Shown one piece after another: positions 58,008 through 64,000 of a DNA stretch of 64,000 nt. Position 1 is the stretch's first letter, and the number at the start of each line of letters is the position of its first letter. The notes beneath the pieces were generated by a model. That model did not search any database and was not told where the DNA came from. It worked only from the letters and a program-made list of their open reading frames with translations. A program made the translations under genes and the position numbers. Source of the stretch: Marinobacterium iners DSM 11526 (lineage in GTDB: Bacteria; Pseudomonadota; Gammaproteobacteria; Pseudomonadales; Balneatricaceae). Location: contig NZ_FNRJ01000015.1 of assembly GCF_900107855.1 (NCBI RefSeq), forward strand, positions 1 to 64,000, given 5' to 3'.

Positions 58008-59129
58008 ATGCCTCCGTACATCATGTCCCTGGCGCTGACATTGTGTGCTTTTGCAGCACTTAAGGCCCAAGCGTTCTCACCGGATGACTACCGGCAGCCG
58101 GCTGCACAGTGGCCTGCTGCCGAACTGCACAAGCAGGCAGGTCCCGTAGCTGAGCTTGCTCCGCTGCCTGAGCTTCCTCCTGTCGACTGGCATACGCCGG
58201 CTATCGAGACGCTGGGACAGCAGCTGTTTTTTGACCCCCGACTGTCAGGCTCTGGCCAAATTGCCTGCGCCAGTTGCCACGATCCTGACTTGGGCTGGGC
58301 CGATGGCCGCCGTGTCGCCTTTGGTCATGACCGTCAGGCCGGGGCACGCAACAGTATGAGCATTCTGAATGCTGCCTGGTTCGATCATCTGTTCTGGGAT
58401 GGCCGCGCCACAGGCCTGGTTGAGCAAGCACTGCTGCCGATCACCAACCCGATAGAAATGAATGCCAATCTGGACCAGGTCCTGACGAGGCTGAACCAGA
58501 TCCCGGGCTATCGTCAGGCATTCACAAACGCTTTCGGTCCCGGGCCTGCGGATGCAGTGCGGCTGGCCAAGGCTCTGGCCGCTTTTGAGCGCCGCATTGT
58601 TTCACGACCCAACAGGCTGGACCGTTTCATTCAAGGACAGTACAACGTCCTCAATGACCAGGAAATCTTCGGCCTGCACCTCTACCGAACCAAAGCTGGA
58701 TGCCTGAACTGCCACAATGGCCCGTTATATTCCGATGGCAAGTTTCACCACACGGGACTTAGCTACTATGGCCGTAAATACGAAGATACGGGACGAGAGC
58801 AGGCAACAGGGCAAATCGAAGATCGGGGCAAGTTTCGCACACCAAGCCTGCGTGATCTCAGCCACACGGCTCCCTGGATGCACAATGGTTTTTTCCCCAG
58901 CCTTCGCGGCATACTCAACATGTACAATGCCGGCATGATCGGCGATAGTCAGTTGCACCCCGATCTGCCTCAACTATCGCCACTTATACGCCCACTGCAC
59001 CTGAGCAACCATGAACTTGATGCTCTGGAAGCCTTCCTGAATACCCTGAGCCGGCGCCCACTGGCCTTGCGGGCGCCTAAGTTACCGCCCAAACAAATAA
59101 ACATTAATGATAATGATTCGCATCATTAA
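58008..59129 (+). CDS. MauG/CcpA-type dihaem cytochrome c peroxidase
   Basis: A 373-residue periplasmic dihaem protein. A signal peptide (MSLALTLCAFAALKAQA) precedes GQQLFFDPRLSGSGQIACASCHDPDLGW with the first haem site (CASCH) and RTKAGCLNCHNGPLYSDGKFHHTG with the second (CLNCH). FRTPSLRDLSHTAPWMHNGFFPSL is a family signature. Such proteins reduce peroxide or carry out protein or ligand oxidation. Fur boxes lie before it and at its 3' end, pairing it with the TonB receptor. Confidence 0.9.
   Translation: MPPYIMSLALTLCAFAALKAQAFSPDDYRQPAAQWPAAELHKQAGPVAELAPLPELPPVDWHTPAIETLGQQLFFDPRLSGSGQIACASCHDPDLGWADGRRVAFGHDRQAGARNSMSILNAAWFDHLFWDGRATGLVEQALLPITNPIEMNANLDQVLTRLNQIPGYRQAFTNAFGPGPADAVRLAKALAAFERRIVSRPNRLDRFIQGQYNVLNDQEIFGLHLYRTKAGCLNCHNGPLYSDGKFHHTGLSYYGRKYEDTGREQATGQIEDRGKFRTPSLRDLSHTAPWMHNGFFPSLRGILNMYNAGMIGDSQLHPDLPQLSPLIRPLHLSNHELDALEAFLNTLSRRPLALRAPKLPPKQININDNDSHH
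59109..59127 (+). promoter_or_regulatory. Fur box upstream of the TonB receptor gene
   Basis: GATAATGATTCGCATCATT matches 14 of 19 Fur consensus positions and contains AATGAT-N4-ATCATT as a perfect inverted repeat. It overlaps the last codons of the peroxidase gene and lies 90 bases before the receptor ATG. Confidence 0.75.
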
Positions 59130-59217
59130 ATAGTTTACCATGTTGTCACTCCCCGCTGTCAGTTGCTTCCTCTGACCTGCGGTACACCTGCCATCAACAC
59201 GTTTGCCAAGGGACAAC

Positions 59218-61695
59218 ATGCGATATATCCATCTTACTCCTCTCATTACCGTGCTGGCCGGACTCTATATGCCACCCACGCTGGCAGATGCCCTCAGAGA
59301 TTCAGGCGAAGCCTGCGATAACGAGGAGCCTTGCATTACATCGTTGCCGCAAATCACAGTAACCGGTTATGACATCGCCACCGGGGTTCAGGTCATCGAT
59401 CAGACGTTGATCGAACAGCTACCCACAGGCGAAGGTAACCTGGCCGACCTGCTGCGCATCAATCCGGCAGTGGATTTTTCCCGCAACGGCCGAGGCTCTG
59501 CCAACAGCGGCATCATGCGCCCGGAGGAGTTTTCTTTCCATGGTCAGCCGTACTACCAAAACCTGTTCATGATTGACGGCATCGATACCACCAGCGATAT
59601 AAACCCCGGTTCCGGCGGCGACCTATTCAGCAGTCCCAGTCTGACCGGTGTGATCGGTGGCAGCTCACCCCAGGGCTACTATCTGGATGTGGACCTGCTG
59701 GAACAGGTAGAAGTCTACGACAGCAACGTGCCCGCCAGCTTCGGCGGCTTTGCCGGCGGGGTGGTCAGCGCCAAGGTGAAGCATTACGACGGCAACGACT
59801 TCGTCAACCTGCGCTACGGCATCCAACGTGACGAATGGGAATCCTTCCACATCGATGCGCGTGACGAGGAAGAATTCGACACAGCTGACAGCTATAGCGC
59901 GGAATACACCCCTATTTATCGCAAGGACAACTACACTTTGTCTGCTCAACAGGGCATCGGTGAGGATACCGGCCTGACCCTGGGTGTCAGTCGACGCAGT
60001 TCCAATTTCCTGCAAAGCTACAGTGATGGCCTGGACATGCTGCACCGGGTTTACTACGACGACCGAATCGACAACCTGCACGCCAAGCTTGATCACCGCT
60101 GGCATGAGCGACTGCACACCAGCTTCAGCCTGAGGCATTCCGATCGTAGCCATGACGGTCTGACCTCCACCCGCTATGACGACATGTTCACCAAGAGCCA
60201 CAGCAGCTGGGGCCTGGGTGGTAATCTGGAATACACGCTGGACTCCGGTGCCCGCTTCAACCTCGATATGGCGCTGGATCGCATGAGCGACGAGCTGGAC
60301 AGCGGCAGCAACCTGTTCACACGGCACGAGTCACTGGAAGGCATCCTGCCAACCCAGTCCGGCGGCTATGGCGATACCAACCAGCAACAAACTGCCTTTT
60401 CCCTGTCGCCCGAACTGGAGCTGGCTCCCATGGCTTGGGGCAACAGCCGCCACAACCTGATCATCGGCGGCGACCTGAAATACACCGAAAGCTTCTATGA
60501 GCGACCGGAAGGCGCCTTCTTCCGCGAATACAACTGTGTCGTCGACAACGGCAGCAACGGCTGCATCGACCAGAATGGCAGTGGTGACAGTGATTTTGGC
60601 GACGAATATCTGGCTCGCGCATTCGACTACGGCGCCGGCAAGGTATCACTGGACTTCACCACTGCAGCCCTTTATCTGGACGACCGCATCGAGCGGGGCA
60701 ATTGGCAGTTCCGGCTCGGCCTAAGGGCCGATTACAACAGCTGGCTGGAAAACCTGGATGTCGCACCCCGCCTGAGCGCGACCTGGGATACCTTCGGTGA
60801 CGGCAGCACCCGACTGACGGCCGGGGCCAACCGTTATTACGGGCGCAGCTTCCTGCGCTATGCCATCAATGATGTCATTCGCAGCTGGAACACCCTGACC
60901 TATTACGACACCAACGGGAACATAACCAAGACAACCACCTACGCTGACCTCTCCCGCAGCAACAATCTGGCTACCCCCTATTCAGATGAGCTGATGCTGG
61001 GTTGGGCACAGCAACTGGGGCCCTTCAACAGCAGCCTGAAACTGGTGCGTCGTGCCAGCCGTGACAGTATCCGTCGCAACGAGGACGACGACGGCAACTA
61101 CTACTACGACAACAGCGGCAGCAATGACACCGATAGTATTACCTGGACACTGGATCATGCCGGTCACCCTTTGAAATTAGCCGGCACTGAAACGGTCGCC
61201 AGCCTGTCCGTCGGCTGGAAACAAACCGAATCTGACCTGCAAAGCGATGACGCCTATGACCAGGAACCTAACCCTGTCTATTACAAGGGCCGCGTCATCG
61301 ATGGCAGCGAGTTGCCCGCCTGGGATTACAATATTCCGCTTAACATCGGCCTGAGCACTATTACACAGGTCCCTGCGTGGAACCTGACCTGGTCCAATTT
61401 TGTCAGCTTGCGCAGTGGCGGCACCATCGCCCGTGACAACGGCGACAACTACACCGACAGTGATGGCAGCCGATACGATATCTATGAGGATTACACACTG
61501 GCCGACCTGGTGACCCTGGACACCAAAGTGCAGTGGAAACCGCGCCTCTGGTCATCCAACCAGGGTTATCTAATGGTCGAGGTCAGCAACCTGTTCGATC
61601 AGGTGGTTAGTACCAAAATCAGTCGCTACGACAGCATCAGCGATACCTACACTCCCGGCCGCAAGGTCTGGCTGGAAGTGGGCATGCGCTTCTAA
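59218..61695 (+). CDS. TonB-dependent outer-membrane receptor
   Basis: An 825-residue receptor for an energised outer-membrane ligand, probably an iron or other metal chelate. The signal peptide (LTPLITVLAGLYMPPTLA) is followed by a TonB-box-like ITVTGYD, the plug (NLADLLRINPAVDFSRNGRGSANSG; FMIDGIDTTSDINPGSGGDL; LLEQVEVYDSNVPASFGGFAGGVVSAKVK) and a 22-strand barrel ending VWLEVGMRF with terminal Phe. The start at this ATG has AAGGGA before it. The ligand is not evident. Confidence 0.9.
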   Translation: MRYIHLTPLITVLAGLYMPPTLADALRDSGEACDNEEPCITSLPQITVTGYDIATGVQVIDQTLIEQLPTGEGNLADLLRINPAVDFSRNGRGSANSGIMRPEEFSFHGQPYYQNLFMIDGIDTTSDINPGSGGDLFSSPSLTGVIGGSSPQGYYLDVDLLEQVEVYDSNVPASFGGFAGGVVSAKVKHYDGNDFVNLRYGIQRDEWESFHIDARDEEEFDTADSYSAEYTPIYRKDNYTLSAQQGIGEDTGLTLGVSRRSSNFLQSYSDGLDMLHRVYYDDRIDNLHAKLDHRWHERLHTSFSLRHSDRSHDGLTSTRYDDMFTKSHSSWGLGGNLEYTLDSGARFNLDMALDRMSDELDSGSNLFTRHESLEGILPTQSGGYGDTNQQQTAFSLSPELELAPMAWGNSRHNLIIGGDLKYTESFYERPEGAFFREYNCVVDNGSNGCIDQNGSGDSDFGDEYLARAFDYGAGKVSLDFTTAALYLDDRIERGNWQFRLGLRADYNSWLENLDVAPRLSATWDTFGDGSTRLTAGANRYYGRSFLRYAINDVIRSWNTLTYYDTNGNITKTTTYADLSRSNNLATPYSDELMLGWAQQLGPFNSSLKLVRRASRDSIRRNEDDDGNYYYDNSGSNDTDSITWTLDHAGHPLKLAGTETVASLSVGWKQTESDLQSDDAYDQEPNPVYYKGRVIDGSELPAWDYNIPLNIGLSTITQVPAWNLTWSNFVSLRSGGTIARDNGDNYTDSDGSRYDIYEDYTLADLVTLDTKVQWKPRLWSSNQGYLMVEVSNLFDQVVSTKISRYDSISDTYTPGRKVWLEVGMRF

Positions 61696-61755
61696 CGTTT
61701 TGAGAGAGCAGAGCAGTCCGTCATCCGGGCTGCCCAGCCATATTGATTCAGGAGG

Positions 61756-64000
61756 TCAGGCCTTGGCCTTGGCGATCTCCCGCAGCCGCTTCACCACCTG
61801 CGCATTGATGCTGCGCTGGGTGAAGTGGCCGTCTTCCTTACGCACACCGGCGGTGCGACCCATCAGGATCTCTAGGCACTCATCCACGCTAGCCACGGCG
61901 TAGATGTGGAACATGCCATCTTCCACCGCCTTGACCACCTCGGCCTTGAGCATCAGGTGACGCACATTAGCCTTGGGAATGACACAGCCCTGCCACCCGG
62001 TGAGCCCACGGGTTTTGCAGAGGTGGAAGAAGCCCTCGATCTTCTCGTTCACCCCGCCAATCGCCTGTACCTCGCCATACTGGTTGATGGAGCCGGTAAC
62101 CGCATACTGCTGGCGAATCGGGATATGGGTCAGGGCAGAGATCAGGGTACAGATCTCTGCCAGTGAGGCGCTGTCGCCGTCCACATAACCGTAGGACTGC
62201 TCCATCGCCAGGCTTGCCGAAACCGCCAGCGGAAAATCACTGGCGTAGGTGTGTCCCAGAAAACCCGAAAGTATCAGAACACCTTTGGAATGGATCGGCT
62301 GGCCCAGTGTCACCTCACGTTCAATATCGATAATACCCTTGCTTCCGGGATGCACCGTGGCGGTAATGCGCGCCGGGCTGCCGAAGGAGACGTCGCCTAC
62401 CTGCAGCACCGTCAGGCCGTTCGATTTGCCAATCGCCTCACCCTCGGTATCGATCAGCACCGTTTCATTGAGAATACTTTCCAGAATTTTCTCTGACAGC
62501 CTGCCGGTGCGGCGCTCCTTGGCCTCCAGCGCCAGCTCAACATGTTCGGCATTGATCAAGGCATCATTCTGTTCGCGACGGCGAAAATCCGACTCGCAGA
62601 GCAGGTCAACCAACTCCCCCACATGGGCCGACAGCAACTCCTGATCACCCGCCAAGCGAGAGCTGTGTTCAACAAGGCGTGCCACTGCGCGCCGAGTCAG
62701 GGGCGCAAGGCTTTCTTCCTGCGCCAGCGTTTTCATCAGCCGCGCATACTGACGGATGGAGTGGGGGGTGCGGTGCACATCCTCGTCAAAGTCCACCACC
62801 ACGCGGAACATCTTCTCGAAGTCGTGATCCAGTTCCTGCAGCAAATAGTAGGTTTCACGTTCACCTACCAGTACCACCTTCACCTTGAGTGATGCTGGCT
62901 GCGGACTCAGCGTGATCGCGCTGATGCCGGTATATTCGCTGATCGGGTTTTCGATGCGAATCTCATGAGACTTGAGGGCACGCTTAAGCGCACTGTAAAC
63001 GAATGGCTGTTCCAACAACTTCTCCGCTTCCAGCACCAGATAGCCGCCATTGGCGCGATGCAATGCCCCCGAGCGGATAAGGGTGTAGTTGGTGACCATC
63101 GAGCCCATTTCGCTGACGTATTCCACCCGACCAAACAGATTCTCGTAGCTGGGATGCGCCTCAAATACTACTGGTGCACCCTTGGTTTTGTGGTTATCGA
63201 CCAGCAGGTTCAGGCCATAGTTCTGTTCCAGATATTCCCGACGCATGGCATCGGTCTTGGCTTCAAGCGGGCTGTCATCGCCCACCAGATCACCAGAATT
63301 ACGGATCAGATCACGCTCTATGTGGTTAAGGTAATCCACAATGCTGTTGATATTGGCGTACTTGTCTCGCAGCGGCTGAACAAGCGGCTGCACGGCCTGT
63401 CGTGCAGTTTCTCGGTCCAGCACTTTCATCTGTTCGGCCGCGGTACGGCGCCAGACCGGCAGACCGGTCAGGCTGTCATTCAGCATCTCTTCCAGTTCTG
63501 AGATATGAGCCTGGATCGCATCCCGATCTTCTTCAGGCAACTGCGAGAACACCGCTTCATCCATCGCCTGCCCATTGCTGACCGGAGTAAAGCCTACCGT
63601 CGCACCATCCCGGTAGACAGCAATGCTGTATTCGCGCCCCTTGCGTTCCACCTGATTGAGGGCGTCGTCGTAATGGCGATTGAACTCGCGCTCAATCTGG
63701 CTTTTCATACGCTGGTAAGCGGGATTTTCAAATGCGGCCGGCAGCTCGGTCAGCACGGTATCCAGCAGCTGACGAATGTCGCGCTTAAGCTGGGAAGCCC
63801 GTCCGGCGGGCAGTTCAAGCACGACAGGGTAGCGGTTGTCATTCAGGTTGTTGATGTAACACCAGTCGCTGGGCTTGCTCTGCTTTTTGGCCGAGCTTTT
63901 CAGGCTGTCCATGGCAAAGGAGAAACGTCCCGTATGCGGATTGCCCATTACGAACAGGTTATAACCCGGCCGCTGCATGCCGATGCCAAAGGCCATGGCT
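61756..64000 (-). CDS. Lon-type ATP-dependent protease, 5' end beyond the window
   Basis: A partial protein, at least 748 residues in the window, of the large Lon-like family of pseudomonads (PA0779 type). At its start FGIGMQRPGYNLFVMGNPHTGRFSFA is an AAA Walker A-like segment. The C-terminal Lon peptidase has catalytic Ser in YGYVDGDSASLAEICTLISALTHIPIRQ and catalytic Lys in GGVNEKIEGFFHL. The ATG near the edge is internal: relatives have further N-terminal residues, so the true start is outside. It converges with the receptor gene. Confidence 0.9.
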   Translation of the reverse strand, partial: AMAFGIGMQRPGYNLFVMGNPHTGRFSFAMDSLKSSAKKQSKPSDWCYINNLNDNRYPVVLELPAGRASQLKRDIRQLLDTVLTELPAAFENPAYQRMKSQIEREFNRHYDDALNQVERKGREYSIAVYRDGATVGFTPVSNGQAMDEAVFSQLPEEDRDAIQAHISELEEMLNDSLTGLPVWRRTAAEQMKVLDRETARQAVQPLVQPLRDKYANINSIVDYLNHIERDLIRNSGDLVGDDSPLEAKTDAMRREYLEQNYGLNLLVDNHKTKGAPVVFEAHPSYENLFGRVEYVSEMGSMVTNYTLIRSGALHRANGGYLVLEAEKLLEQPFVYSALKRALKSHEIRIENPISEYTGISAITLSPQPASLKVKVVLVGERETYYLLQELDHDFEKMFRVVVDFDEDVHRTPHSIRQYARLMKTLAQEESLAPLTRRAVARLVEHSSRLAGDQELLSAHVGELVDLLCESDFRRREQNDALINAEHVELALEAKERRTGRLSEKILESILNETVLIDTEGEAIGKSNGLTVLQVGDVSFGSPARITATVHPGSKGIIDIEREVTLGQPIHSKGVLILSGFLGHTYASDFPLAVSASLAMEQSYGYVDGDSASLAEICTLISALTHIPIRQQYAVTGSINQYGEVQAIGGVNEKIEGFFHLCKTRGLTGWQGCVIPKANVRHLMLKAEVVKAVEDGMFHIYAVASVDECLEILMGRTAGVRKEDGHFTQRSINAQVVKRLREIAKAKA

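Overview
The window is gammaproteobacterial chromosome, GC-rich, with the gene order of Pseudomonas-like and Oceanospirillales-like bacteria (a Marinobacterium-type relative is my best guess). The guess rests on hisI-hisE-tatABC behind ubiB; a diguanylate cyclase, dsbA, cytochrome c4, engB, polA, DUF2782, thrB block; asmA-mutY-yggX; znuA//zur-znuC-znuB; and gamma-carbonic anhydrase//prlC-yheV. No 16S gene is present, so genus is inference.

Layout. 0-8 kb: minus-strand genes for Tat export, late histidine steps (HisE, HisI), the ubiquinone kinase-like UbiB, a soluble diguanylate cyclase, DsbA and a dihaem cytochrome c4. 7.5-15 kb: engB, a predicted small RNA in the Spot 42/ErsA position, polA, DUF2782, thrB, uvrD. 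15-24 kb: a partial arginine succinyltransferase cluster (astB, astD) with an M20 peptidase, a TauE-type permease and an EAL-HDOD protein, then a small putative copper-handling pair (DUF411, CopL-like), DUF1853 and an AIM24-family gene. 24-32.6 kb: a type I restriction-modification island (hsdM, hsdS, a GIY-YIG/DUF4357 gene, higBA, hsdR) beside tRNA-Arg(CCG), whose 3' end is duplicated as a 25-bp direct repeat. 32.9-38.3 kb: cytochrome c5, a periplasmic LigE-type DNA ligase, and a tightly overlapping three-gene operon of PhnD-like binding protein, membrane GGDEF-EAL protein and predicted outer-membrane barrel. 38.3-47.4 kb: hisBHAF, asmA-mutY-yggX, tRNA-Phe and a second GGDEF-EAL protein. 47.4-48.7 kb: a gene-poor stretch with many near-consensus DnaA boxes, a sigma-54-type promoter driving a 43-residue membrane protein, and two identical tRNA-Leu genes. 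48.7-64 kb: the Zur-controlled zinc uptake system, a MATE exporter, a beta-propeller dehydrogenase-like protein, tag, a YheV-like zinc ribbon, prlC, gamma-carbonic anhydrase, a Fur-box-flanked pair (MauG-type dihaem peroxidase and TonB-dependent receptor), and a Lon-type protease cut by the window edge.

Themes. Four cyclic-di-GMP-type proteins (one lone GGDEF, two GGDEF-EAL, one degenerate EAL-HDOD) lie within 64 kb. Envelope and redox functions (Tat, DsbA, c-type cytochromes, periplasmic ligase) and metal homeostasis (zinc, iron, probably copper) dominate. The best candidates for something undescribed are the binding protein/GGDEF-EAL/barrel operon, the sigma-54-type small membrane protein unit, the polA-engB small RNA, and the structured tRNA-derived element at the edge of the restriction island. 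All functional calls come from reading the sequence and translations by eye; no database search was run.
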